A stretch of DNA of 50,701 bases from Acidobacteriota bacterium (GTDB taxonomy: Bacteria > Acidobacteriota > Thermoanaerobaculia > Multivoradales > SZUA-115). Positions within the stretch are counted from its first letter, which is position 1. Each line of letters opens with the position of its first letter. The notes beneath the pieces were generated by a model. The model made no database searches and was not told the origin of the DNA. It was given only the letters and a program-made list of their open reading frames with translations. Positions 16,741 through 27,200 of this stretch are shown here, piece after piece. Location: contig JAJRVQ010000142.1 of NCBI GenBank assembly GCA_024277255.1, forward strand, positions 1-50,701. Reading direction: 5' to 3'. The translations under genes and the position numbers were made by a program.

Positions 16741-19700
16741 ATGCGCACTTATCGCTTCACCGGCCTCTCCGCGGGCCTTCACTGTGCTTTGCTCTGCGCC
16801 CTCTTGGGCGGGCTTCTGGCGCCAGCGCCCGCCTGGTCCATGCACCCCAACCACCCGGTCGGTTTCGACCCCGAGAAGGCCTACCAGTCCGGTGCTGTCG
16901 ACCATGTCGACCTCTTCTCGGGTAGCCTGGCCTTGACCATACCGATCGGGCCATTCGCCCTGACCTACAGCTCGAACGTGTGGACTTACGAGCAGGTGTT
17001 CGATCCGGGCACCTTGCAGTTTTACACCCAGGCCCTACCGGATCGCGAGCGCAGCGCCGGTCTCGGCTGGCATTTGGGATGGGGCGAGGTCTACAGCCCG
17101 AGCCATTGGTACAACCCTTCCGGGAGGTGGTTGTACATCGGGCCGGATGGCGGCCGCCATGTTTTCTACGATCAGCTGCATCGGGATGAAGACGATGGGG
17201 ACGCGAACACTCTCTACAGTCGCGACGGCAGCTATCTTCGGCTGCGCAAGATCAGTGGCTGCAAGATCCTGATCGAAACGCCCAACGGCACGACGCGAAG
17301 CTTCATGTCGCCGACCTGCGGTGGCGGTTCGACCCACCGCTTGACCAAGGTCTGGAGCACCCATGCCAGCGACAGCGACCCGGACTTCACCGTCACCTAC
17401 GACGCCGACTTCTTGAACTGGACGATGACCGATCGCTGGGGCCGCACTCAGCGTGTCGAGTTGACCGATCAATACTCGTGGATCAACCGGGTGGTTACCC
17501 GCGTCGACATCGAGTCGGTCGGCGGTCAGCGGGCGATCTACGATTTCACCTACGACAACATCCAAGTCGATCGCTCCTGCAAGGACGACGACCCGTCCAC
17601 CGGCAACCGGATTCGCCTGCCGCACCTGGTGCGGATCGATCTACCAGACGGCAGCTCGTACGCCATGAAGGATGCTTCCGGCCGCTTCTACTACAACCAT
17701 TGCAGCGGCGGGATGGACGACAACCCAGGAGTGCTCACCGGTTTGATCCAGCCGACCCTCGGCAAGCTGGAGTGGAACTTTCAGGAGTATGAGTTTCCGC
17801 CTGGAGATAACAATTCCGTCTTCAATACCTCGGCCGGTGTCCAGTATCGGCGAATGCGTTGGGCTGACGGGACGTTGCACGGCGAGTGGCGCTATAAGAG
17901 CGCTGGCTATTGGCCGGCGGGCGGCGAGGATCCCGAGATGCACACCCAGGTGGTCTATCCGACCGGCGACTGCACGAAACACTATTTCAATGCGCGCTAC
18001 TGGCTGACTCCGTCGCAAGGTAAGGGGTGGGAGCGCGGTCTGCCCTTCTCCTACGAGAACGAACTCGACGGCAAGTACCTTTCGAGTGAGGTCTGGACTT
18101 CCAGCACCGCGGGTGGTTCATGTTCCGGCACCAAGCTGCGCTCGACCTACATCAAGTATCGCAGGGACCAGTTGCCGGGCAGCGGCCCGCAGTCCAAATG
18201 GTTGGACCGCAACCGGATAGCCAAGGAGAGCCGGACCATCTTCCATGACGACGGCGACCGTTACAGCGAGGTGGTCCATTCCGACTTCGACGGCCTGGGC
18301 CATTTTCGACAAACGGTGAAGCGAGGTACCTTTTGGAGCGGCTCGTCGAACAACGAGCAGCGGACGACGGTTCAGCAGTACAACCAGGGTGGTGGAACCT
18401 ATCCCGGCAGCTTCGTGCCGATCGATCCGTCAGCGCCGTGGATCCTCGGCCTCTTCAGCTATGTTCAGAACACGGAACTCGACGCGCTGGGTGAAACGGT
18501 ATCGAAGACCGAGTACGGTTTCGTTCCTTCGACCGGAGCTTTGACCTGTACACGGACGCTCGCCTCGGGCAGCTCGCGCGGTGCGCACGATCTGCTGACC
18601 GTCTTCACCCGCGATAGTCTCGGCAAGGTCACCGACGTCAAGGACTATGGCGGCGATCTGCAGACCCTGACCACGGGCCCCGGCCTCGAACTTTGCGGCA
18701 CGACACCTGCGGAGCCGGAGTACTGGACCCACGATACGTACCAGTATGGGGTGCGCAAGACGAGGCAACCCTACGACGGCCAGGGCAACCCGGTGCTGTT
18801 CCTGACTTATGATGTCGACCTCGATCCGAGCACCGGACGGGTACTGGTAAGCCGCGATCCGAACGGGTTGGTGACGACGTTCAGCTACGACGTCTCGGGG
18901 CGAACCATCTCGGCGGTGGCGGCCGAAGGTGCCAGAACGACCTTCTCGTACCAGAATGCGTCGGCCTCCGCTCCGGCCAGCGTCACCATTCGCCAAGTGA
19001 TGGCCGCCGGCGGTGTGAAACCCGGCTCGACGGTCCTCACCGAGGCGCAGCGAATCTTTGACGATTTCGGCCGCCCGTGGAAGCAGCGTCGCAAGATTCC
19101 GGGAGGGGTCTGGGTCGAGCAAGAGACCTTGTTCAACGCCCGCGGATGGACGACATCGGTCTCGACCTGGGGGAACCTTCTCAAGCGTACTCAGTACCTC
19201 GACTACGATCCCTTCGGTCGAGCGGCGACGATCCGCCCGCCGGAGGGCTCTACCCATGACGTGCTCGTCGACTACACGGGAAACCGACTGGCGTCGACCC
19301 GCCGGAAGGTCGCCGGGACCTCCGGGGAGAGCTACGTGTCGACCACCCGCGAGATGGACCGCTACGGCCGTCTAAGAAAGCTCATGGAACCCTCGGGCAG
19401 TGGCGGCATAGCGGGCATGACCTCGACGACCTACCTCTATGACGTCGATCGCCGGATGACCAGATCGCTTTCGGGAGCAAATCCCCTTCAGATTCGCTCC
19501 TTTTCCTATGACAACCGAGGGTTCCGACTCTCGGATACCCATCCCGAGAAGGGGGTTGCCGGCAACGGATCGGTCTCCTATTTCGACTTTGATTCGCACG
19601 GCAATGTCCACCGAGTCGTCGATGGACCGAACCAGCTTTCCTATCAGTACGATGCACTGGGGAGGCGGACGATCACCCGGGACGTCAATGCGGGAGACCG

Positions 19701-21750
19701 ATTTGTACACTCGATCAAATATGACGGGGCGGGTGGCTACGGCGTGGGCAGGATATGGAAGATGGTGCGCCACAACTGGGTGGAACTCCCGTGGACCGCT
19801 GCCTCCGGCGAGGAGGACGTTACCGTTCACCAGATCCGCAGTTACTACGGGATCAACGGGGCACTGTCGTGGCAGCGAACCAAGGTCAAGTTCCCCGGCG
19901 AAAGCGCCTTCAACTTCGACCGGAATTTCGATCACGACGACCTCGGCAACCTTGACTGGATCAAGTATCCGCGCTGTATCCACGCCTCTTGCTCAGCCAC
20001 CACCGGACCGGCGAGGGAGGTGACTTCGGTCTTCGACCAAGGTTCTCTCGTCGAAGTCGAAGGCTGGGCCCCCAGCCTTGCGTACGGCTCCGCCGGAACG
20101 GTGACCGCCGTCGCTCACTCGAACGGCGTCACCGATCACCGGGAGCCCGATCCCAACCGGCCGCTCAGGGTCCAGCGGCTCTACACCTCGGGAGCGTCGA
20201 GCGACTGGAATTCGGGGCTCTACCTCTACGATGGGGCGGGTAACATTTCGGCGCTCGGCGGCGACGGGTTCTCCTACGACGGTGTTAGCCGTCTGACGGG
20301 AGCCGCGGTCGGCGACTACTCGCAAACGTTCACCTACGATGTCTTCGGCAACATGACGTCGTACGCGACCACCCACCCGACGACCGGAACCCAGACGGTG
20401 ACCATCGGGATCGACTCCTCGACCAATCGCTTGACCGCCGCGTCGTACGATGGTGCCGGCAACGTCACCTCGTGGGGGGGCGTCGTTCAGACCTTCGGTG
20501 AGACCAACCAGATCGAGGCGGTCGGCGCGCGCTGGACCTATCTCTATGACACCGACGGGGAGCGCGTTGCGGCGATCGACTGGACTGGCTCGGTCGCTAC
20601 ACGTGAAATGACCTTTACCGTGCGCGATCCGGGCAACCGGGTGCTCACTCAGTTTTCGCTCGTCGGTGCAGACAGCTCCGGGAACTGGTCGCGAAAACGC
20701 GACTACATCTATGCCGGCCGCCAGTTGCTCGCCTCCGAGAGCGGCAGCGGCATCGGGCGTCACTATCACCTCGACCACCTCGGCAGTCCCCGCCTGCTGA
20801 CCGACGCCGCGGGAACGACTCTCAGCGATCACCTCTTCTTGCCCTACGGAGCCGAAGTGACGGCACCCGGTGACGATCCGATCAAGTTCACCGGCCACGA
20901 GCGCGACTTCGAAACCGGGCTCGACTACATGCACGCTCGCCACTACGCGAGTTCCCTGGGCCGATTCCACAGCGTCGATGCGAGGCTCGGTATCGCGGCA
21001 AGCCCGCAGAGTTTCAACCGGTACGCCTATGTGATGGGCAATCCGCTTGCCCTGGTCGACCCCGATGGTCGGTTATGGACAAGGGCTGAAGCTCGGCAGA
21101 CGATCCGGTTACTCGCTGCTGGTATCGGCGCGGCGTCCAGATTTGTTCCAGAGCCGACGACCAGGCTCGCAGTGGCTAAAGTTGGGGGTGCAATATTCCT
21201 TGCCAGCCTCGCTGAGGAAGCTCTGTGGTCAGTGGGTATCGGCTTCTTCAACCAGGATCCCTACGCCATCAGTTTGACCGATGCCATTGCTTTCCAGCTC
21301 CGGGAGGAGCACAGCAAGACCTATTCGATCCCGACCTCTCCTCCGCCGCGCAAGAAGGACGGTAGTCAGAGCAGCTCCGGAAACGGTGAGTGTGACGGGT
21401 GTATGCGCTTCGAGGGATCGATCGAGGTTGTCGCCGATGCACCGGCGGAGACGAGGGTTGAGCCCGTGCCCATCGACCCGAACGGGCCCGGAGTCACTGG
21501 TGACACACCGGTCAGCGGCAGCGGTATGGTCTGTGGCAGCGGCAACAACTGTGTCCAGGTCTCGATCTCGGGCACGGCCGAGGAAGTGCAGGTGGAACTC
21601 GAGCGCATCGAGGCCGAACTCTTCGCCTTGGAGTCGCTCAATGACCTTCTTTCGGGTAGTTGCATGGTCAATCCACACGCCTGCGCGCTCGGAGGCTATG
21701 GCGGAGGTGGCGGCGGCTCCGCCTACTGGTCGGTGATCTACTTCTATTGA
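16741..21750 (+). CDS. RHS repeat protein with variable C-terminal tail
   Basis: A 1669-residue secreted protein with a signal peptide (residues 1-33). The body is a long series of RHS/YD repeats (for example TTFSYDVSGR, YDALGRRTITRDVNA, YDGAGNVTSW) that in known RHS proteins wind into a hollow shell. The RHS-associated core is clear at ~1340-1445: HLDHLGSPRLLTD, FTGHERDFETGLDYMHARHY, then GRFHSVD, NPLALVDPDG. Past the conserved DPDG comes a 224-residue tail unlike the core, with a hydrophobic stretch (VGGAIFLASLAEEALWSVGI), a Ser/Pro linker, IDPNGPG and a Gly-rich end. In many RHS proteins this tail is a toxin; here no toxin motif or downstream immunity gene is recognisable. The ATG at 16741 fits AAGGAG better than the TTG at 16735. 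Confidence 0.85.
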   Translation: MRTYRFTGLSAGLHCALLCALLGGLLAPAPAWSMHPNHPVGFDPEKAYQSGAVDHVDLFSGSLALTIPIGPFALTYSSNVWTYEQVFDPGTLQFYTQALPDRERSAGLGWHLGWGEVYSPSHWYNPSGRWLYIGPDGGRHVFYDQLHRDEDDGDANTLYSRDGSYLRLRKISGCKILIETPNGTTRSFMSPTCGGGSTHRLTKVWSTHASDSDPDFTVTYDADFLNWTMTDRWGRTQRVELTDQYSWINRVVTRVDIESVGGQRAIYDFTYDNIQVDRSCKDDDPSTGNRIRLPHLVRIDLPDGSSYAMKDASGRFYYNHCSGGMDDNPGVLTGLIQPTLGKLEWNFQEYEFPPGDNNSVFNTSAGVQYRRMRWADGTLHGEWRYKSAGYWPAGGEDPEMHTQVVYPTGDCTKHYFNARYWLTPSQGKGWERGLPFSYENELDGKYLSSEVWTSSTAGGSCSGTKLRSTYIKYRRDQLPGSGPQSKWLDRNRIAKESRTIFHDDGDRYSEVVHSDFDGLGHFRQTVKRGTFWSGSSNNEQRTTVQQYNQGGGTYPGSFVPIDPSAPWILGLFSYVQNTELDALGETVSKTEYGFVPSTGALTCTRTLASGSSRGAHDLLTVFTRDSLGKVTDVKDYGGDLQTLTTGPGLELCGTTPAEPEYWTHDTYQYGVRKTRQPYDGQGNPVLFLTYDVDLDPSTGRVLVSRDPNGLVTTFSYDVSGRTISAVAAEGARTTFSYQNASASAPASVTIRQVMAAGGVKPGSTVLTEAQRIFDDFGRPWKQRRKIPGGVWVEQETLFNARGWTTSVSTWGNLLKRTQYLDYDPFGRAATIRPPEGSTHDVLVDYTGNRLASTRRKVAGTSGESYVSTTREMDRYGRLRKLMEPSGSGGIAGMTSTTYLYDVDRRMTRSLSGANPLQIRSFSYDNRGFRLSDTHPEKGVAGNGSVSYFDFDSHGNVHRVVDGPNQLSYQYDALGRRTITRDVNAGDRFVHSIKYDGAGGYGVGRIWKMVRHNWVELPWTAASGEEDVTVHQIRSYYGINGALSWQRTKVKFPGESAFNFDRNFDHDDLGNLDWIKYPRCIHASCSATTGPAREVTSVFDQGSLVEVEGWAPSLAYGSAGTVTAVAHSNGVTDHREPDPNRPLRVQRLYTSGASSDWNSGLYLYDGAGNISALGGDGFSYDGVSRLTGAAVGDYSQTFTYDVFGNMTSYATTHPTTGTQTVTIGIDSSTNRLTAASYDGAGNVTSWGGVVQTFGETNQIEAVGARWTYLYDTDGERVAAIDWTGSVATREMTFTVRDPGNRVLTQFSLVGADSSGNWSRKRDYIYAGRQLLASESGSGIGRHYHLDHLGSPRLLTDAAGTTLSDHLFLPYGAEVTAPGDDPIKFTGHERDFETGLDYMHARHYASSLGRFHSVDARLGIAASPQSFNRYAYVMGNPLALVDPDGRLWTRAEARQTIRLLAAGIGAASRFVPEPTTRLAVAKVGGAIFLASLAEEALWSVGIGFFNQDPYAISLTDAIAFQLREEHSKTYSIPTSPPPRKKDGSQSSSGNGECDGCMRFEGSIEVVADAPAETRVEPVPIDPNGPGVTGDTPVSGSGMVCGSGNNCVQVSISGTAEEVQVELERIEAELFALESLNDLLSGSCMVNPHACALGGYGGGGGGSAYWSVIYFY

Positions 21751-21784
21751 TCGGTGACGCCGCACCACCGGCACAGGTTACTCT

Positions 21785-23263
21785 GTGCCGGTGGACTGGT
21801 TCTTCAACCTGACGATCACCGGCTCACTGCTGCTGCTGATCGCCGAAGTGGCGTTTCAAGTGGTGGTGCTCGGGGCCATCGTTGCGCGCGGGCGCACGGC
21901 GCCGGCGGTACGGCTGGCCTGGTTGCTGGTGGTCTTCTTGCTTCCGGTGGCCGGTCCACTCCTCTATCTGCGGTTGGGGCGGGTGCCGATGGAGGGGCGC
22001 GTGAAGCGCCGGCGTGCGACCCGCGAGCGCATTGCCACCCTGCTCACCTCCCGCGGTCCCCGGCCTCAGATCGAGTTCGCGAGCACGGCACTGGGCAAGA
22101 TGGACCGGCTGATCCAGGCGCTCGGTGGCTACAGCTCAACGGATGGCAATCGCCTGCGCCTGTTCGGCGAATCGGTGGTGACCACCGACCCGACGGCGGC
22201 GATGGTGGCGCTGGTCGCAGATCTCGACGCTGCTCGCTCCAGCTGCCATCTGCTGTTCTACATCTATCTTGACGACGAGTCGGGCCGCGCGGTGGCCGAA
22301 GCGCTGATCCGCGCAGTGGAGCGCGGTGTTGCCTGCCGGCTGCTGGTCGATGCGGTCGGCTCACGCCCGTTCCTGGCCTCGCCGCTGCGCCGGCGGTTGG
22401 AGCAGGGCGGGGTGGAGGTGGCTGAGGCTTTGCCGGTGACGGCGCTGCGCGCCCTCTTCGGTCGCTTCGACTTTCGCAACCATCGCAAGATCGTGGTGAT
22501 CGACGGCACCGTGGGTTGGACCGGCAGCCAGAATGTGGCCAATGCCTCCTTCGCTCCCAAGGCTCGCTACGCGCCGTGGGTCGACGTGATGGTACGCATC
22601 GAAGGGCCCGCCGTCTTCGATCTGCAGCGCCTCTTCGTCGAAGACTGGCTGGCCGACGCCAGAGGGAGCGTGGAAGCGTTGTTGACCCCTGTGCCGGGTC
22701 CGCTCGATGGTGGCGTGCCGGTGCAGATGTTGGCCAGCGGGCCGGCTACCGGCTCCGCCCGGGCGATGACCGAGGCGAGCCTGCTCGGCTTCCTGGAGGT
22801 CGATGAGGAACTCATCCTGACGACGCCCTACTTCGTTCCGGATGAGGCGACCGCCACGGCGCTGGCCACCACCGCGCGTTCCGGCGTGCACGTGGTGCTG
22901 GTGGTGCCGCAGCGCAACGACTCGCGGCTGGTCGCCGCCGCCAGCCGCTCCTACTACGAAGCGTTGCTCGACGCCGGGGTCGAGATCTACGAGTACCCGC
23001 ACGGCCTGCTGCACGCCAAGACGGCGACCTTCGACGGGGTGGCGAGCGCGGTCGCCACCGCCAATCTCGACCGTCGTAGTTTCGAGCTGAACTACGAGAT
23101 CAGCCTGGTGGTCACCTGTCCCGACTTCACCGGCAGCCTGCGCGAGCTACAGCACGGCTACGTCGCGGCGTCGCGGCGCATCGATCCGCAAGAGTGGTGC
23201 GCCCGGCCGACGCACCGGCGGCTACTGGAAAATGCCGCCGGCCTGCTCGCGCCCTTACTTTAG
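21785..23263 (+). CDS. cls: Cardiolipin synthase-like phospholipase D family protein
   Basis: A 492-residue enzyme of the PLD superfamily that in typical cases joins two phosphatidylglycerols, or PG and PE, into cardiolipin at the inner membrane. Two N-terminal membrane segments (ITGSLLLLIAEVAFQVVVLG and RLAWLLVVFLLPVAGPLLY) match bacterial ClsA. Both HKD catalytic motifs are present: NHRKIVVIDG with a following GWTGSQN, and LHAKTATFDG with a following ATANLD. Length matches ClsA (~480-490). It starts at a GTG 34 bases after the RHS gene, without a strong ribosome-binding site, so it may be cotranscribed with or independent of RHS. Another PLD activity cannot be excluded. Confidence 0.85.
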   Translation: MPVDWFFNLTITGSLLLLIAEVAFQVVVLGAIVARGRTAPAVRLAWLLVVFLLPVAGPLLYLRLGRVPMEGRVKRRRATRERIATLLTSRGPRPQIEFASTALGKMDRLIQALGGYSSTDGNRLRLFGESVVTTDPTAAMVALVADLDAARSSCHLLFYIYLDDESGRAVAEALIRAVERGVACRLLVDAVGSRPFLASPLRRRLEQGGVEVAEALPVTALRALFGRFDFRNHRKIVVIDGTVGWTGSQNVANASFAPKARYAPWVDVMVRIEGPAVFDLQRLFVEDWLADARGSVEALLTPVPGPLDGGVPVQMLASGPATGSARAMTEASLLGFLEVDEELILTTPYFVPDEATATALATTARSGVHVVLVVPQRNDSRLVAAASRSYYEALLDAGVEIYEYPHGLLHAKTATFDGVASAVATANLDRRSFELNYEISLVVTCPDFTGSLRELQHGYVAASRRIDPQEWCARPTHRRLLENAAGLLAPLL

Positions 23264-23367
23264 TCGAGCGTCAACACTCTGCCAGACTGTCCACCCCGGA
23301 AGACAGTGGCGCGCCTCACTATTCGGGTGGTGCGATCACCCCGTGATCGTGCCAATCTGTAGTCGAG

Positions 23368-23784
23368 ATGATCACTGTAACTGTCCAAGACTTAATGAGT
23401 GACGACCCGGTCGTCATTCGCCCCGACGACACTTTGGCGTTGCTGCGTGACTTGATGCTCGAGGCGCGGGTCAGGCACCTGCCGGTGGTCGATGACGAGG
23501 GCCGTTTGATGGGTCTGGTGACCCATCGGGACCTACTTCGTCATGCCTTGGTCGAGCAGGTGGATGTCGCTCCGTGGGTTCAAAACGTCCTACGCAAGAA
23601 CCTCAAAGTGAGTGACCTGATGGCTGAAAAACTGGTGACCATCGGCCCTGACGCGGATATTCGCCTTGCCGCGGACACTCTGTATGACGCTAAGATCGGT
23701 TGCCTGCCGGTGGTCGAGGACGATCGACTGGTCGGCATCCTGACCGAGTCCGACTTCGTCCGCTATTTTGGCTCGGGCGACTGA
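23368..23784 (+). CDS. CBS-domain-pair protein 1
   Basis: A 138-residue protein made of two CBS domains. Each has the usual opening VxDLM and the pattern RHLPVVDDEGRLMGLVTHRDLL or GCLPVVEDDRLVGILTESDFV. CBS pairs bind adenosine nucleotides and usually act as energy or redox sensors on partner proteins. It stands alone as a soluble Bateman module and is followed 20 bases later by a close paralogue, so the two may form a heteromer. Confidence 0.85.
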   Translation: MITVTVQDLMSDDPVVIRPDDTLALLRDLMLEARVRHLPVVDDEGRLMGLVTHRDLLRHALVEQVDVAPWVQNVLRKNLKVSDLMAEKLVTIGPDADIRLAADTLYDAKIGCLPVVEDDRLVGILTESDFVRYFGSGD

Positions 23785-23804
23785 GCCTAGAGAAAGCTGC
23801 GCTG

Positions 23805-24221
23805 ATGGCTACAGTCAGAGACGCTATGACGGAAAAGGTTGCGACCGCCTTTCCGGACGAGAGCTTGGCGGCTCTGACCGACCGCATGATGGAGAAGGAT
23901 GCACGCCACATGCCGGTCGTAGATGAGGAAGACGGCACGCTGCTGGGCTTGGTTTCTCATCGCGATCTGCTCCGCGGCCACTTCATCGAGCAAATGGGAG
24001 TTACCAACTTCATGGAGCGCGCCGTGCTGGAGCGAACCAAGGTGTGCGAGGTGATGATCTTTCCGGTCGAGACAGTGGGACCTGAGATGAACTTGCGCAG
24101 CGCGGCCGAGATCATGCTCGAGTACAAATTCGGTTGCCTGCCGGTCACCGACGGCCGCCGGCTCATCGGCATCCTGACCGAGTCTGACTTCGTCCGCCGG
24201 GTGGCTACGCACGGCAGGTGA
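23805..24221 (+). CDS. CBS-domain-pair protein 2
   Basis: A 138-residue paralogue of the preceding protein with the same layout: VRDAMTEKVATAFPDES, ARHMPVVDEEDGTLLGLVSH, VCEVMIFPVETVGP and GCLPVTDGRRLIGILTESDF. The first CBS domain has one extra residue in the loop. The ATG at 23805 lies 20 bases after the first gene's stop; no strong ribosome-binding site is visible, which suggests reinitiation. The tandem pair points to local duplication. Confidence 0.85.
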   Translation: MATVRDAMTEKVATAFPDESLAALTDRMMEKDARHMPVVDEEDGTLLGLVSHRDLLRGHFIEQMGVTNFMERAVLERTKVCEVMIFPVETVGPEMNLRSAAEIMLEYKFGCLPVTDGRRLIGILTESDFVRRVATHGR

Positions 24222-24293
24222 GAAGCCGCTTTGTATAGGCGGATCCCCACCCAACGCGACGCTGATCTTCGAAGTCGAGTTGCTCGGCGTCGG

Positions 24294-27200
24294 CTAATCC
24301 TCGTCTCCAGGATCGTCGTTGCCGGCATCCTCTTCTGTTTCGAGCAGGATCGCCGGTACAGCGGCTTGGTGGACCGCCTCATTGAAGGCGGTGAGCTGAG
24401 GGCCGAGGAGTTCTACGACCTCGCTCTCCAGCTCCTGCCATTGCGCCCTGAGGTCTTCGTCACGGTCACGCACCCCTTGGGTAACCGGCGCGCCGTCGCC
24501 GTCCACACTGTCCATCAAGGCGATCAGGTGAGCGTTGAATCGGTTGGGGAAGTTGATCACGTCCTGGAAGGTCTTCGACTTGCGCTGGATGATCTTTTCT
24601 TCCCACTCGGTCAACTTGTCGGCGAGCTCCTGGCCTGACTCGACCAACTCCTCGCTGTCCTCCCGTTTCTTCAATCGACCCAGCAGGCTGTCGAGCTGGC
24701 CGCGGGCCTCTTCGGAGCGCTCCAGGAGCTGGTACATGCGGTCGACGGTAGACCATAGCCGCGCCAGCAGAGCTTGCTGTTCAGCCTCGGCGGCGGGGTC
24801 CACCTCCAGTCGCGGGTCCGGAAGCACCGTCAAGTTGACGGTGTTGCCGACCTCGCCCAGACTCAAACGGGCCTGGTATGGCCCGGTCGGCAGCCGGTAG
24901 CCACCCGCCTGGCTGAACGGGAGGTTGCCTTTGGCGGGCGTCGGGGCTTCGCCGGCGAAGTCCCAAGCGAAACGGTTATGCCCCTTCTTGGTGGGGAGAA
25001 GAGTGTCTTTGTCCCCTTCGTCCGGGTTCTTGCTGTAGAGCGTGCGGACCACGGCGCCGCCAGCGTCGAGGATCTCGAGCTTCAGGACGGGCTCGTCCAG
25101 CTCGGTGTTCTCGTCGGTGCTCTCGTCCGTGTTCTCCTCTGCCTCGGGTGCGGTCCCAGCGGTTTCCTCGCCGGGGACCTCGTCCTCGTCTTCATTGTCT
25201 TCGCCCATCGCTTCGGCCAGGAAGTAGTCGAGGATCATGCCGCGCTGCGGGTTCTTGCCGAAGAAGCGCTGCGGTCGGTCGCCGCCGAAGGCGACCTGGT
25301 AGGCGGGCAGCGGTTGCAGCAGCTGCAAGGGCGCGGCGGCGGCCTCATCGCTGAGTTGGCGCAACGGTGTCAGATTGTCGAGAATCCAGAAGGCACGGCC
25401 TTGGGTGGCGGCGATGAGGTCACCCCGGCGGATGGTGAGATCGGTAATCGGCACTACCGGCAGTTTCAGTTGCAGCGTGTGCCATTGGTCCGCGCCGTCG
25501 AAGGAGACGTAGACGCCGGTTTCGGTACCGGCGTAGAGCAGGCCGGGGCGCACGGGGTCTTCGCGCACCACGCGCACGAAGGCCTCTTCGCCGATCCCTT
25601 TTACGCGGTCCTGCCAGCTGGCGCCGTAGTCGCGAGTGATGTAGATGTGGGGCGTGTAGTCGCCCAGCTTGTAGCCGGTCACCGCCAGGTAGGCGGTCGC
25701 CGGGTCGTGGGGTGAGACCTCGATCGAGTTGACGATCCACTCACCCATCCCGGGCGGGGTGACTTCTCGCCAGCTCTCGCCGCCGTTTCTCGTCAGGTGA
25801 ACCAAGCCGTCATCGCTGCCGGCCCAGAGTGTTCCCGGCTCGTGCGGCGAGACGGTAAGCGCCATGAGCGTGTTGTAGATCTCGCCCCCGGCCGCCTCGT
25901 TGGTGATCGGAGCACCCCCGGCACCTTGCAGCTCTTCCTGGTCGCGGGTCAGATCAGGGCTGATCTCGCTCCAGCTGTTGCCTCGGTCGGTGCTCTTGAG
26001 CACCACGTTGGCGGCGTGGAAGAGGACACTCGGATCGTGCGGCGAAGCGACGATCGGCGCGTTCCAGTTGAAGCGGTAGCGCCGAGAGATCGGGTCGGTG
26101 CCGAGGCCGAGGTGCTGGTAGGCCATGACGTTGCGCTGCGAGCGTGTCTTGGCGTCCCACTCGCTGATGTTGCCTTGGTAGCAACCGGCGTAAATGTAGC
26201 GCGGGTCGTCGGGGTCGAAGGCGATGTGAGCGCTCTCGCAGCCGCCCACCGAGTACCAGTCCTGCCGCCCGATGCCGCCGCTGAAGGTGCGGCTGGCGAT
26301 GGAGACGGTCGAGTTGTCCTGCTGGCCACCGTAGACCCTGTAGGGGAACTGGTTGTCGGTGATGACGCGGTAAAACTGCGCCGTCGGCTGGCCAGCCTGG
26401 TCGCTCCAAGTAGCACCGCCGTTGAACGAGACGTTGGCGCCACCGTCGTTGCCGTTGATCATTCGGGCGCCGTCTTTGGGGGAGATCCACAGGGCGTGGT
26501 TGTCGCCGTGCGGGGTGCGCAGCCGCTCGAAAGTCTTGCCGCCGTCGATCGAACGCAGCACGGGTGAGTTGAGCACGTAGACCGTCTCGGCGTCGGTCGG
26601 GTCGGCGATGACATGGCTGTAGTACCAGGCGCGGGCGCGCAGCAGGCGGTCGGAGTTGACCAGCTTCCAGTGGTCGCCGCCGTCGTCGGAGCGGAAAAGG
26701 CCGCCTTCCTCGGCTTCGACCATCGCCCAGACTCGCTGCGGTCTTGCCGGCGAGACGGCGACGCCGATCTTGCCCATCTCCGCGGGCAACCCTTTCGTCA
26801 ACTCCTCCCAGTGATCCCCACCGTCCTTGGAGCGCCAGAGGCCGCTGCCGGGGCCGCCGCTGCGCACCTGCCAGGGCTGGCGCCGGTGGTCCCAGAAGGC
26901 GGCGAAGAGGATGCGCGGGTTGGTCGGGTCGAGCGACAGGTCGCTGGCACCGGCTTCCTCGCTGACGAACAACACCTGCTCCCAGCTCGCGCCGCCGTCG
27001 GTGGTGCGATAGATGCCGCGTTCGGCCGTCGGTTTCCACGGGCTGCCCTGCGCCGCCACCCAGACGGTGTCGGGATCGCTCGGGTGGATGCGCACGGCGG
27101 AGATCTGCCGGGTCAACTCCAGCCCCAAGTGAGTCCAGCTCTTGCCGGCGTCGGTCGAACGGTAGACCCCGTCGCCGTGCGAAGTGGCCACACCGCGCAC

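Noticed and set aside
24774..25715. 313-codon plus-strand frame
   Set aside because: Antisense to the BNR protein, whose Asp boxes are unmistakable.
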